DNA of 64,000 bases, taken from Nocardia ignorata NBRC 108230 (GTDB taxonomy: Bacteria > Actinomycetota > Actinomycetes > Mycobacteriales > Mycobacteriaceae). This document shows, in pieces, positions 26,824 to 35,137 of the stretch (within the stretch, counting starts at the first letter, position 1; every line of letters starts with the position of its first letter). A program made the position numbers and the translations under genes. The stretch covers positions 1 to 64,000 of the forward strand of contig NZ_BDBI01000045.1 of NCBI RefSeq assembly GCF_001612905.1, written 5' to 3'. Below the pieces are notes generated by a model that saw only the letters and a list, made by a program, of their open reading frames with translations, had not been told where the DNA came from and did not search any database.

Positions 26824-27365
26824 ACACCACTTCGACCGGAACCGTCCTCCTCGAGGTTCCCGATCCAGATGTGTGCATCGCAACAGAGGCCGAGTTGGCC
26901 GCGCCGGACCTGTTCGGTGTGTCGGTGACATCTCGCTGTGCCTACTACCAGCAGGTGTGCCAGCTGCCAGCCTCTCTGGATTCGGTCACCGGTCAGATTA
27001 TCGTCGTCGCGGGGCGAGTGCAGGCGGTCATGGTTCCCTGGACGCTGGGGCAACGCGTGCGCGCTGCTCTAACTCGATCCGAGAACAGTGGTGGGCCGAT
27101 CGTGTCCCACCCCAGGTCGGGGACATGGACGTTCCTCACCAACTCCGACCGCGACCTGGAACCGACGCCCGATGACACCCGGCTCTGGTTGGGAAATGTC
27201 GTTGTGTTGTCCGCCGGTGCCCCGATCCCGCTCCCGACACCGACGGCGACAAATACCGACCGGTGCCGTGAGTGGGAGTTGCCACCGACCAGCCCGCAAC
27301 GACCCACCACCTTCGCGGTCCTCACCGCGATCCGGGCGTGTCTGGAACGTGGTGGAAGACGATGA
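26820..27365 (+). CDS. PrimPol-like small protein, paralogue 1 of 3
   Basis: A 181-aa protein. The pattern of YYQQVCQLPASLDSVTGQII, VQAVMVPWTLGQRVRAAL, GPIV...GTWTFLTN and IPLPTPT resembles the C-terminal half of short actinobacterial primase-polymerase-like proteins (GPV...RWxxLV...LPP). The catalytic Asp residues of true PrimPols are not evident, so polymerase activity is doubtful. It is the first of three related tandem genes and is joined to both neighbours by ATGA overlaps. Confidence 0.5.
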   Translation: MNTTSTGTVLLEVPDPDVCIATEAELAAPDLFGVSVTSRCAYYQQVCQLPASLDSVTGQIIVVAGRVQAVMVPWTLGQRVRAALTRSENSGGPIVSHPRSGTWTFLTNSDRDLEPTPDDTRLWLGNVVVLSAGAPIPLPTPTATNTDRCREWELPPTSPQRPTTFAVLTAIRACLERGGRR

Positions 27366-27805
27366 ACTCACCACGAGTCTTACTGGTGGACAAGGTTATT
27401 CACCGGGCCAGCACGTATCGCAATGTGTGTGGTTTCGATGCATTCGTTCGCGAGTCCACCGGCCAGATCGTGTTGCGGACCGGGACTGTGGGCGCCGTCG
27501 AATTGCCGTCCGAGCTCGGTCACCGGGTGATCGCGGCATTGACCTGGCCGGGCCCGGTCATCGTGCATACCGATACCCCGGAACCGGTCGTGACGATCCT
27601 GACCGGGCCCGTGCCCACCCATCTGCGCAGTGGTGGGTCCTTCGCGACGCTGTCGGCTGCCGGCGCGGTGCTGGTGCCCGATGGTGACGAGGTGTTACTG
27701 CCCTCGCCGCGCGATCCCGCTCGCCGTTGGCTACCGCACGAGCCGCTGGATCCGTATCGGCCCTCGGCCGAGGTCGTGGTCACCACGATCTCGGCGTGCC
27801 GGTAG
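27362..27805 (+). CDS. PrimPol-like small protein, paralogue 2 of 3
   Basis: A 147-aa paralogue of its neighbours: YRNVCGFDAFVRESTGQIVL, VGAVELPSELGHRVIAAL, GPVIVHTDTPEPVVTILTGP and LPSPRDPARRWLPHEP align with the same blocks as in 26820 and 28030. ATG 27362 overlaps the stop of the preceding gene (ATGA). Function unknown; probably the three arose by tandem duplication and diverged. Confidence 0.55.
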   Translation: MNSPRVLLVDKVIHRASTYRNVCGFDAFVRESTGQIVLRTGTVGAVELPSELGHRVIAALTWPGPVIVHTDTPEPVVTILTGPVPTHLRSGGSFATLSAAGAVLVPDGDEVLLPSPRDPARRWLPHEPLDPYRPSAEVVVTTISACR

Positions 27806-27820
27806 AACCGGAGCTTCGCG

Positions 27821-28045
27821 ATGCCGCGGCGGATGCCGTCACCTCGTCCGGAGGAACCCGATACTCATCTGCGGGTGATCAGTGCCGGGTTGGTGGTCGA
27901 CTTCTGCGGATGCCGCACTGCGGTGCGGAACTTCGTGCGTGACTGGCTTTCTCATCCTCATCCGTCCATGACCGTTGCTGAGATCCGGGACGGATTCCTC
28001 CCGATCAACCGAATGCCCTGCGAGGAATTGTGGCTAGACCCTTGA
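27821..28045 (+). CDS. Hypothetical protein (74 aa) within the PrimPol-like operon
   Basis: A 74-aa protein (LRVISAGLVVDFCGCRTAVR) with a CGC and another cysteine near the end (RMPCEELW) but no recognised fold. It has a modest GGAG ribosome site and overlaps the next gene's GTG by 16 bp, consistent with an operon. Confidence 0.5.
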   Translation: MPRRMPSPRPEEPDTHLRVISAGLVVDFCGCRTAVRNFVRDWLSHPHPSMTVAEIRDGFLPINRMPCEELWLDP

Positions 28046-28482
28046 CCGAAACCCCCGCCGATCGGTGCACCGCCTACCGCCGCCTCGGTTGGCGTGTCGT
28101 GCTCGACGGACACGACCAGATCATCCTGCCCGCCGACACCGTCCACGCCATCCAGGTGTGTTCGAAACTGGCGGACCTGGTGCTGGACATGCTGGGCCAC
28201 AGCCGGGTGAGCACCCCGATCGTGGACAACGTCGCGACCGGTACCCGTACGTTCTTGACCACCCCGCCTAAGCCCAGCGATACCCGGGCCGTCAGGTTGT
28301 TTCCGCCTACCTCGAGGGTGCAGGCCATCCGTACCGTGACGGGCTCACCGATCCCGCTGCCCACCCCCGGCGACAACAGCCGAGTATGGCTCGCCGAACC
28401 CCGCCCCGACAGTCTCGCCGACTTCGAATTGCTGATCAGCATGACCCTCGACGCCGCGCGCGCCGCCCTACACGTCGCGTAA
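28030..28482 (+). CDS. PrimPol-like small protein, paralogue 3 of 3
   Basis: A 150-aa protein. CTAYRRLGWRVVLDGHDQII, VHAIQVCSKLADLVLDML, TPIV...GTRTFLTTPP and IPLPTPGDNSRVWLAEP correspond block for block to the two preceding paralogues, and RRLGWRVV is the best match to the PrimPol N-terminal helix (xxGWxVxP). It starts at GTG 28030 and is followed by the DUF5753 gene after 86 bp. Confidence 0.5.
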   Translation: MARPLTETPADRCTAYRRLGWRVVLDGHDQIILPADTVHAIQVCSKLADLVLDMLGHSRVSTPIVDNVATGTRTFLTTPPKPSDTRAVRLFPPTSRVQAIRTVTGSPIPLPTPGDNSRVWLAEPRPDSLADFELLISMTLDAARAALHVA

Positions 28483-28568
28483 CCCGATCACCACTTCCCG
28501 CTGAACCGATATCCCGATCCGCCGGGCACCGCCTGGCGTTCACCACCGCTGAAGAGACGGAAAACGAT

Positions 28569-29168
28569 ATGACGTACGTGAGTTGGTATGCCCGAACCGA
28601 GACCGGGCTGGCCAAGCTGCAGCGCAGCCTGATCGACATCGAAAGCGGTGTCACCCACCACCGCGCATGGAATCCGGAGCTGATCATCGGGCTCGTCCAG
28701 ACCGAGGACTACGCACGCGCGGTCCTGGCCGCCTGCATCGAGGTGCTCGGCGTTCCGAACGACCTCGACGACGTCGTCGCTGCCAGAATGCAACGCCAAC
28801 ACATCCTCGACCGTGAAACCCACAGCTTCGAGTTCCTCATCGGCGAATGGGCATTGCACCGCATCGTCGGTAGTAGCGCGGTGATGCGCGCCCAGATCAC
28901 AGCGCTGATCGACAACCTCGATACCCGCCCCAACATGCGGATCGGGATCGTCCCGCTGCACACCGAATTCCGTGCGCCCACACCGGCATTCGTCATCCAC
29001 GACAGCGCCGCGGTCGAGACCGAAACAGTCACCGGCGAGGTCATCGCCACTCGACCCGACGATATCGCAGTGGCCGAACGGACTTTCGCCCTCCTGCAGA
29101 ACCAAGCCGTCTACGGCGACGACGCCAGGGTCCTGCTCACCCAGGTACTGGCCACACACACCGACTGA
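28569..29168 (+). CDS. DUF5753 protein lacking an HTH domain (module 2)
   Basis: A 199-aa paralogue of the protein at 11467, with the same SWYAxxxxGLxxLQRSLIDIES start and the same VGSxAxMxAQI and ETxTG blocks. The XRE domain is absent again. It stands between the PrimPol-like operon and the cutinase-like gene. Presence of two such HTH-less copies, both upstream of a PF04672 methyltransferase, suggests a functional pair. Confidence 0.85.
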   Translation: MTYVSWYARTETGLAKLQRSLIDIESGVTHHRAWNPELIIGLVQTEDYARAVLAACIEVLGVPNDLDDVVAARMQRQHILDRETHSFEFLIGEWALHRIVGSSAVMRAQITALIDNLDTRPNMRIGIVPLHTEFRAPTPAFVIHDSAAVETETVTGEVIATRPDDIAVAERTFALLQNQAVYGDDARVLLTQVLATHTD

Positions 29169-29257
29169 ATGTGCCCAGCCCGCTGCCGAACCACTCGGCT
29201 CGGCGGTGGGCTGGACTCGACTTAGACTGAGCCCCAGATCGATTCACTGCACGAATC

Positions 29258-29542
29258 GTGTCCATCCCGGTTGCGCGCTGTTGGCGGCAGGGTGATCTTG
29301 TCGATCATCCGTGCAGGCGTGCCGCTACCGCCGAAGTGGGTCGTGCTGCACGCGATGTGCAGCACGACCGGGGGCGTCCCGTCGACCTGGACCGGTTGGC
29401 GGTGGCGTGGGCTCCGCTCGTTGGACTGGTACGGGGCTGGACGCGCTCACCACCGATCTACTTGCGCGGGGGCGACGGCCACGATCCCGGTGTGTATCTG
29501 GTGGAAAACAGGGTTGGCTCGTTTCCGTTGCAGGAGAACTGA
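29258..29542 (+). CDS. Hypothetical protein coupled to the cutinase-like gene (94 aa)
   Basis: Starts at GTG 29258; the second half (LAVAWAPLVGLVRGWTRSPP, then GVYLVENRVGSFPLQEN) looks protein-like. Its TGA (29540-29542) shares the A with the ATG of the cutinase-like gene. A competing frame covers the same bases, so I am only moderately sure. Confidence 0.4.
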   Translation: MSIPVARCWRQGDLVDHPCRRAATAEVGRAARDVQHDRGRPVDLDRLAVAWAPLVGLVRGWTRSPPIYLRGGDGHDPGVYLVENRVGSFPLQEN

Positions 29543-31281
29543 TGACACGCAATCGCAGTACCGTGGCCTCCCTGGCGTGCGTTGTGGCCTTCACCGTGTT
29601 CGCACCCCACGCGGGGCTGGTCCGGGCTTCACCGTCAACGACGGCGGCGCCGGTTCCGTCGACGTCGCTGTCGTTGCCGAGTTGTCCAGCGCTGTATGTG
29701 TTCGCGGTGCAGGGCACCGGTGAGTCCTCACCGGATGCCGCACCCAGTACCGATACCGGGATGTTGTCGCTGGTGATACGGCCGATGTTGGCCGCCGCGC
29801 CCGGTCCCGGGCTGGTCGATCGTGCGTACGTGCCCTACCCGGCGGGTTTCGGTGGTGCAGTCGGTGCCTCCCCCGTCCCGTACGCACAGTCCGTGGCGAC
29901 CGGGGTGCTGCGTCTGGAATCCATGATCACCCAGCTGCATTCGGCCTGCCCGACCACTCGCATCGCGATCCTCGCCTACTCCCAAGGTGCCCATGTCGCA
30001 TCGATCACCGCACAAGACATCGGCTCCGGGGTCGGTGTTGTCGCACCCGAGCTGATCGCCGCCGTCATTCTGATGGCCGACCCCACCCGCACCCCCGGCG
30101 CGGGCTTGTTCCCCGGCACCGACGCCACGGCCCCGGCCCCTGCTCCCGGAACCAACGGCCAGCACCTGGCAGCATTACCACCGGCGCCGCTGCGATCGGG
30201 GGTATCGGGCGGCGGGATCGGTCCCCAGCGTGACACACCCGAGGACTTCGGGGCCCTGACCGGCCGCGTCGCCAGCCTCTGCGTCGCAGGCGATCTGGCC
30301 TGCGACACCCCGGCTGGGTCGGTGATCCTGCGCGCCGCCGCGGGAGTGGCGTCGCAGTCGCTGCTCTCGACCGGGGACCCGATCGCGTCGTTGATCTCGA
30401 TCGGACAAGCCCTCGCCTACACCTCCCTCAACGCAGCCGTCACCCTCGTCGACGACGATGTTTCCGGTGACTCTGTCGCCGCACTGAAGGTGTCCCCGCA
30501 GAAGTCGATCTCGCAACGCCTCGCCGATGCCTCGGACCGGAGAACCGCGTTGAATGTCCACCAGGCCCTGGCCGCTGTAACCCGCATGGGCACCATCGGA
30601 TTCAACGCTGTCCGCGCCGTGGTCGCATCGGTACTCAACCCCGCCGCACTCACCCAGCTGGCGGCCGTGGCCCTGTCCAATCCAGGCGCCGCTGTCGCTC
30701 TGCTCGGCGAAAAGTTCACCACCGCGATCAGCGAACTGGTGCCGCCGACGACCGGTGATGAGTTGATCAGCGCCGCCTTCGAGATCGTGCAACGCGAAAT
30801 CGTCGACAACCGCGACCTTCTCGACCTAGCAACCTGGGTGCGGATCTGGGAAACCGGCATGCGACACGACGCCTACTCCCACCCCGCTGGCGGTGGCCCC
30901 TCGCCCGTTGCGTGGGCGGGAGCGTGGCTGGCCGCAGCAGCGCATGACGCTGCCGCGGCGCCGTTGCCATCGCAGCACACCAGCGAGCGTTCGCCTTCGG
31001 CCTTCAGGAGCACCCCGACACTCTCGGCGTTCGCCACGACCATGTCCGCGCCGGTTGGTGTGGACTCGCCCGCTCCCACCACCTCACCAAGATCGAGCCC
31101 CTCGCCGATCGAGGTGGTGGGAGCCCCCCAACACCTCGCGCCTCCACCGCCCCTGCCGCAACCATCCTTAACCCCTGCGGTGACCGTTGCCCCGCCACGC
31201 CAGCCCGGCATCACCGTCGACACCACAACCACTCCTTCGACCGTTGCTCGCCAGCCCGGCATCACAGATCCCACCCGCTGA
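29542..31281 (+). CDS. Secreted cutinase-family protein with Pro-rich tail
   Basis: A 579-aa exported serine hydrolase-like protein. A signal peptide lies at 1-30 (SLACVVAFTVFAPHAGLVRA). The cutinase core follows: YVFAVQGTGESSP, VPYPA, and nucleophile elbow AYSQGAHV, then SLCVAGDLACDTP, the cutinase Asp region with its paired cysteines. A long helical domain (about 270-460) and a Pro/Ser/Thr-rich tail (about 480-579) follow, with the repeated segment RQPGIT. The length far exceeds a normal cutinase (about 210 aa). GGAG precedes the ATG. Such proteins accompany transfer genes on nocardioform plasmids and may act on the envelope. Confidence 0.85.
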   Translation: MTRNRSTVASLACVVAFTVFAPHAGLVRASPSTTAAPVPSTSLSLPSCPALYVFAVQGTGESSPDAAPSTDTGMLSLVIRPMLAAAPGPGLVDRAYVPYPAGFGGAVGASPVPYAQSVATGVLRLESMITQLHSACPTTRIAILAYSQGAHVASITAQDIGSGVGVVAPELIAAVILMADPTRTPGAGLFPGTDATAPAPAPGTNGQHLAALPPAPLRSGVSGGGIGPQRDTPEDFGALTGRVASLCVAGDLACDTPAGSVILRAAAGVASQSLLSTGDPIASLISIGQALAYTSLNAAVTLVDDDVSGDSVAALKVSPQKSISQRLADASDRRTALNVHQALAAVTRMGTIGFNAVRAVVASVLNPAALTQLAAVALSNPGAAVALLGEKFTTAISELVPPTTGDELISAAFEIVQREIVDNRDLLDLATWVRIWETGMRHDAYSHPAGGGPSPVAWAGAWLAAAAHDAAAAPLPSQHTSERSPSAFRSTPTLSAFATTMSAPVGVDSPAPTTSPRSSPSPIEVVGAPQHLAPPPPLPQPSLTPAVTVAPPRQPGITVDTTTTPSTVARQPGITDPTR

Positions 31282-31312
31282 TCCCCGTACCCACCTCCAT
31301 GAAAGGCGACCG

Positions 31313-31597
31313 ATGAATCCGCTGCTCGCTGCCGGTAGCGACCTGCTGACACAACTGCACAACCCCTCTCCTCAAGCGCCACCGCTGTCGGAAAAGATCC
31401 TGCAAATGGTCCGCTACCTGACCTGGTTCATCCTGCTCTCGGGCATCGTGGCCATCACCTACGCCGGTGGGAAGTTCGCCTGGGAGAAATGGACCGGTGG
31501 CGGACTCGAATCACCGAAGATGATCGCCGGGGCCATGATCGGCGGCGTCGTAGCCACCAGCGGCGGAACCATCATGAACGCCGTCATCGGCAGCTGA
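31313..31597 (+). CDS. VirB2/TrbC-like small two-helix membrane protein
   Basis: A 94-aa protein with two membrane helices (about 32-52 and 69-92) separated by a short charged loop (GGKFAWEKWTGGG). The size and topology match VirB2/TrbC pilin-like subunits of type IV secretion systems. GAAAGG precedes ATG 31313. No other T4SS genes are in the window, so the assignment is tentative, but the neighbouring relaxase supports a transfer context. Confidence 0.6.
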   Translation: MNPLLAAGSDLLTQLHNPSPQAPPLSEKILQMVRYLTWFILLSGIVAITYAGGKFAWEKWTGGGLESPKMIAGAMIGGVVATSGGTIMNAVIGS

Positions 31598-31753
31598 GCC
31601 TGACCCGCTACCAACCTCGGTCCGGCACCTGACCAGCCCGGCATCCACTGAACCTTGCCCGCGGGCTGCCCACGTCATCGAAGGCGCGACGCCCTCGAAT
31701 CCGCTGTCTGGCAGCGCGCTGCCCGCCAGCCATCACCTATCGATCGGAAACCG

Positions 31754-32293
31754 ATGCCCAGCCCAATGACACCGTTGCCCGACACCAGCCGGTTGCTCGC
31801 GGTATGGAACGGTGCGCAACCAGAGGCAACCTCGCTCGAACACGCCACCCGGGCCTACGTCGCGCTCTGGACGATGTGCCTCCTCGACGTCGACCACACG
31901 CAGATCGGTGACTGGCAGTACTTCGAGCTTCCCGACACCGCAACCGGAGGCAGTCGCACCATCGCCCGGGTGATCGATGACGAGATCAGCTGGCACCTCG
32001 GGAACCAACCCGATGTGGCGGTGCTCGTCGACGACCATGTCCCCGGGCCCGTCACCGCGGGAGAACTGGTCGGCCGGCTCGCGATGTTCACGGTGCTGTT
32101 CGACAAGTGGCCACCAACCCTGGGTCAGTGCCCGATCGGCCCGGCATTCGTGGGTGTCGGCCGCCAGTTCGACAGGCTGATGCTGGATTTGGCCCGTGGT
32201 CGCAGCCAACCTCGCCGCCGCGCCGACGGCCTGCCACCCCTCGCGCGACCGCAGCGGATCGAACTCGGCATCCCCGCAAGCGACCGAGAATGA
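31754..32293 (+). CDS. Hypothetical protein (179 aa), ATGA-coupled
   Basis: A 179-aa soluble, mainly helical protein (LEHATRAYVALWTMCLLDVD, GELVGRLAMFTVLFDKWPP) with no recognised domain. ATG 31754 has a GGAAA site. It is joined to the next gene by ATGA. Confidence 0.65.
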   Translation: MPSPMTPLPDTSRLLAVWNGAQPEATSLEHATRAYVALWTMCLLDVDHTQIGDWQYFELPDTATGGSRTIARVIDDEISWHLGNQPDVAVLVDDHVPGPVTAGELVGRLAMFTVLFDKWPPTLGQCPIGPAFVGVGRQFDRLMLDLARGRSQPRRRADGLPPLARPQRIELGIPASDRE

Positions 32294-32967
32294 AGCCCTC
32301 AGCTCCGATGCTGCACTACACCAACATCACCGACCCCACCGCAGCGTTGGTCCGACACGGCCCCGACACCGTCGTCGGGCTCGCGTTCGGCCCGACGTGC
32401 CTTTCCTTGGTCTACCTCACCGTGCACCCCAACAGCCTCACGGGCCAATCAGATTCACTACCGGTCGAGGTGGCATGCGATCTGATCAACCATCACGGGG
32501 ATCCGTGGCAAGCACGACGGCTACTGGCCCGCCGCATCGATGCATGCTGGCGCCACGCTCGGGCCCTGGCCGCCTACGCCCCGGTGCCGGAGCTGCGCGC
32601 CTACGGAAAATCGCAGGCGCTGTGCGATCTGGCCGGGCTCTGGGAATTCCGGGCCGGGTTCGGGTCGGAGATCATGACGATGATCGACCTCGCCTGCGAC
32701 ACCGTCGACGTCGGAAGCTCCTTGTTGGACGCGGTGATCGAGCACGGGTTCGCACCCGGCACTCCACGCGCGCGGCTGGCCCAACGCTCGGTCCTCGTCG
32801 AAGCGATCGCCGCCGCCGCCGAAGGCACACACCACCTCAACCTCCTCGATCCGACCAACCTCGACATCGCGACCCTGCTCGCCCGCATCGAACCACCCGC
32901 GCCCCCGCCGACCCACCTGGTGCCCCGTCGAGCTCAACCGCGTCGTAGGGAGCTGACTACACCCTGA
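32290..32967 (+). CDS. Hypothetical protein (225 aa)
   Basis: A 225-aa mostly helical protein (VACDLINHHGDPWQARRLLA, LWEFRAGFGSEIMTMIDLAC) with a Pro-rich basic C-terminus. No family recognised. It is translationally coupled to the upstream 179-aa protein through ATGA and likely works with it. Confidence 0.65.
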   Translation: MKPSAPMLHYTNITDPTAALVRHGPDTVVGLAFGPTCLSLVYLTVHPNSLTGQSDSLPVEVACDLINHHGDPWQARRLLARRIDACWRHARALAAYAPVPELRAYGKSQALCDLAGLWEFRAGFGSEIMTMIDLACDTVDVGSSLLDAVIEHGFAPGTPRARLAQRSVLVEAIAAAAEGTHHLNLLDPTNLDIATLLARIEPPAPPPTHLVPRRAQPRRRELTTP

Positions 32968-33023
32968 CTTTGCGCGAACCACTCCGACGGCGCAGCCAGA
33001 ATCACCGCGATCAGCGAGGCACC

Positions 33024-33911
33024 ATGACCAACCACCAACACCCCACCCGACGGCCGAAAGGAGCATCCTTGCCCAAGACCGAGAGCTCGACAACAGTGGT
33101 ACTCAATCAAGAGGCTCCCAACCGGGCCCGCATCCTCAACGCCATCCTCGGCCGCAAAGACGCCGAACTCCACGACCGCCGCATCGGGGAACTGCTGGGC
33201 ACCATCGACCCGCTACGGATCGCCATCACCGAATCCCGCCGCTTCGTCGAACGCGCTATCGCACACCTGGCCGCCCGTCACGGCATCGCTCAAATCGTCG
33301 AACTCGGATGCGGCTACCCGACGACGCCGAGCCTGCACGACATCGCCCAGGAGCACAGGGACTCGGTGAGAACCCTCTACATCGATTCCGACCTGCTCGT
33401 CACCGTCCACGCCCGTGCACTGCTGAGAGAACCTGGCAACCACGTCGCCCACATCGACCTGACCGATACGCCCACAATCCTCGAACACGTCGCCACGGTG
33501 ATGGGCCCTGCCCAACCAGTCGCGGTCTGCCTGTCCGGATCCTTGGAATATCTCGCCGATGCCCCCGCAGTCCTCGCAGCACTGACCAACGGGCTACCCG
33601 CTGGGTCCTGGCTTGTGTTGAGCCACATCACCGCCGACGTCTTCACAGACGAAATCGCCGCAGCAGTCGCAATATTCGGTGCGAACGGGATCGGACTTCA
33701 CCCGCGCAGCCGCGACGAGATCACCGCGATGCTGGCCCCGTACCGGCTTCTCGCCCCAGGTCTGGTCGCAGCACATCTGTGGCGCCCCACCCACGACTAC
33801 GGACAGCCATCAGATTTGATGGACGAACGCCCGCCGCTGTCGGCGTCAACAGCGGCAGCCAGCTATGTCGCGGTGGGAAGCCTGGGTCCTTCCGACGAAA
33901 TCCTCAGCTAG
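33024..33911 (+). CDS. S-adenosyl methyltransferase (PF04672 family), module 2
   Basis: A 295-aa paralogue of the enzyme at 12254, with motif I IVELGCGYP, YIDSDLLVTVHARALL and MLAPYRLLAPGLV. The N-terminus is diverged (a polar extension replaces the ARVGNWLLGGKD block), which may alter substrate choice. GAGG precedes ATG 33024. Like its paralogue it follows a DUF5753 gene, but here about 3.9 kb downstream. Confidence 0.85.
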   Translation: MTNHQHPTRRPKGASLPKTESSTTVVLNQEAPNRARILNAILGRKDAELHDRRIGELLGTIDPLRIAITESRRFVERAIAHLAARHGIAQIVELGCGYPTTPSLHDIAQEHRDSVRTLYIDSDLLVTVHARALLREPGNHVAHIDLTDTPTILEHVATVMGPAQPVAVCLSGSLEYLADAPAVLAALTNGLPAGSWLVLSHITADVFTDEIAAAVAIFGANGIGLHPRSRDEITAMLAPYRLLAPGLVAAHLWRPTHDYGQPSDLMDERPPLSASTAAASYVAVGSLGPSDEILS

Positions 33912-33955
33912 CCAGCCGCTCCCGCTTGCCACACGCTCTCGACGGAGGACAATCC

Positions 33956-34450
33956 ATGGCGATCAGCGATTCTGACATCTCGGACACGCTCGCTGCCTAC
34001 TTGGAGGACCACCCGGACGAGGCCACGCTCCTATCCGAGCCGATGCGGTTGCTGCGCGGCGGACACGATTTCGCCTCACGGCGAACCTTCCCCATGCACG
34101 TGACTGTCGGCGCCCTGCTGGTCCGCCAGCATTCCGAAGTCCTCTTGGTGCGCCACAAAGCGTATGGAGGGATGCTTTTGCAGCCAGGCGGTCATCTTGA
34201 GGAAAACGACGTCACGCTGATCGATGCGGCGGTGCGCGAGCTTGCCGAGGAAACCGGGCTCGATCCAAGCGTCGTCGCCCTAGAGTCACCGAATCCTGTC
34301 TACATCGAGTATGGCCCGGTTCCAGCTCGGCCGTTATCTGAGGTTGTCAAGGTACCAGGCCAGGTTGTCGCCGGGTTGCCTGTCGAGGCACGTGAGTTTC
34401 GTCATGAGTCCTGGCCGACTTGTAAGGTAGCGATGCATGGCGATCAGTGA
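33956..34450 (+). CDS. NUDIX hydrolase, truncated tandem copy
   Basis: A 164-aa protein. Residues 1-115 are almost parallel to the following gene (MAISDSDI, EPMRLLR, NUDIX box region GGHLEENDVTLIDAAVRELA then EETG). Beyond SPNPVYIEYGPVP the family's C-terminal half (HFHLDIGYSF...) is replaced by unrelated residues. The NUDIX box is the variant GGHxExxDxTLxxAAxREL seen in many actinobacterial members. Probably the remnant of a tandem duplication; its end overlaps the next gene's start by 14 bp. Confidence 0.75.
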   Translation: MAISDSDISDTLAAYLEDHPDEATLLSEPMRLLRGGHDFASRRTFPMHVTVGALLVRQHSEVLLVRHKAYGGMLLQPGGHLEENDVTLIDAAVRELAEETGLDPSVVALESPNPVYIEYGPVPARPLSEVVKVPGQVVAGLPVEAREFRHESWPTCKVAMHGDQ

Positions 34451-34994
34451 CTCCGACATCGCTGGTGCGTTGTCGGTCTATCTGGAGATGCATCCGGAAG
34501 AGTCCGAACAACTGTCCGAGCCGATGCGGCTGATGCGTCAAGGCGAGAACTTCGCGTCGCGCCGGAGCTTTCCTCTCCATGTCACTGTCGGTGCGTTGTT
34601 GGTTCGGAACGGCGCTGAGATCCTGCTCGTTGACCACCTCGCTTACGGGATCGTGCTGCAACCCGGCGGCCATCTCGAGCCGGAGGACGTGACGTTGATC
34701 GGCGCGGCGGTGCGCGAACTGGTCGAGGAGACCGGCATTCGCCCCGACGACGTCGTCCTGACCTCCCAGGTCCCGGCCTATGTCGAGTTCGGCGAGGTCC
34801 CGCCAAGGACCGCCAAGGACGAACCCGCCCATTTCCACCTGGACATCGGATACTCCTTCTCGACTCAGGCCGACATCGGAGACATCCAGGAGTCCGAAAT
34901 CACCGGCGCCAACTGGTATCCGCTCGCCGAGGCAGAGAGCCTCGTCGGTACGCGCATCGCGCGCGCGGTCGACGCGCGAGCCAGGATCGGCTGA
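34437..34994 (+). CDS. NUDIX hydrolase, full-length tandem copy
   Basis: A 185-aa NUDIX enzyme hydrolysing X-linked nucleoside diphosphates. It contains the box segment GGHLEPEDVTLIGAAVRELV followed by EETG, then HFHLDIGYSF and the C-terminal ANWYPLAEAESL. Substrate unknown. It overlaps the truncated upstream paralogue and is likely the functional copy. Confidence 0.88.
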   Translation: MAISDSDIAGALSVYLEMHPEESEQLSEPMRLMRQGENFASRRSFPLHVTVGALLVRNGAEILLVDHLAYGIVLQPGGHLEPEDVTLIGAAVRELVEETGIRPDDVVLTSQVPAYVEFGEVPPRTAKDEPAHFHLDIGYSFSTQADIGDIQESEITGANWYPLAEAESLVGTRIARAVDARARIG

Positions 34995-35137
34995 TCAGCT
35001 CCGCTGGCTCCCGAGAGTGTCGAAAGCCTCTGCGGTGCAGTAGCTTCAACAGTTGGCAACCTGCGCGAGCGCAGCCCGATCGCCCTCCGGAGTCAGCGGC
35101 GAATATGGAACGGTCCTTTCACTCCTACCGCTGAGGG

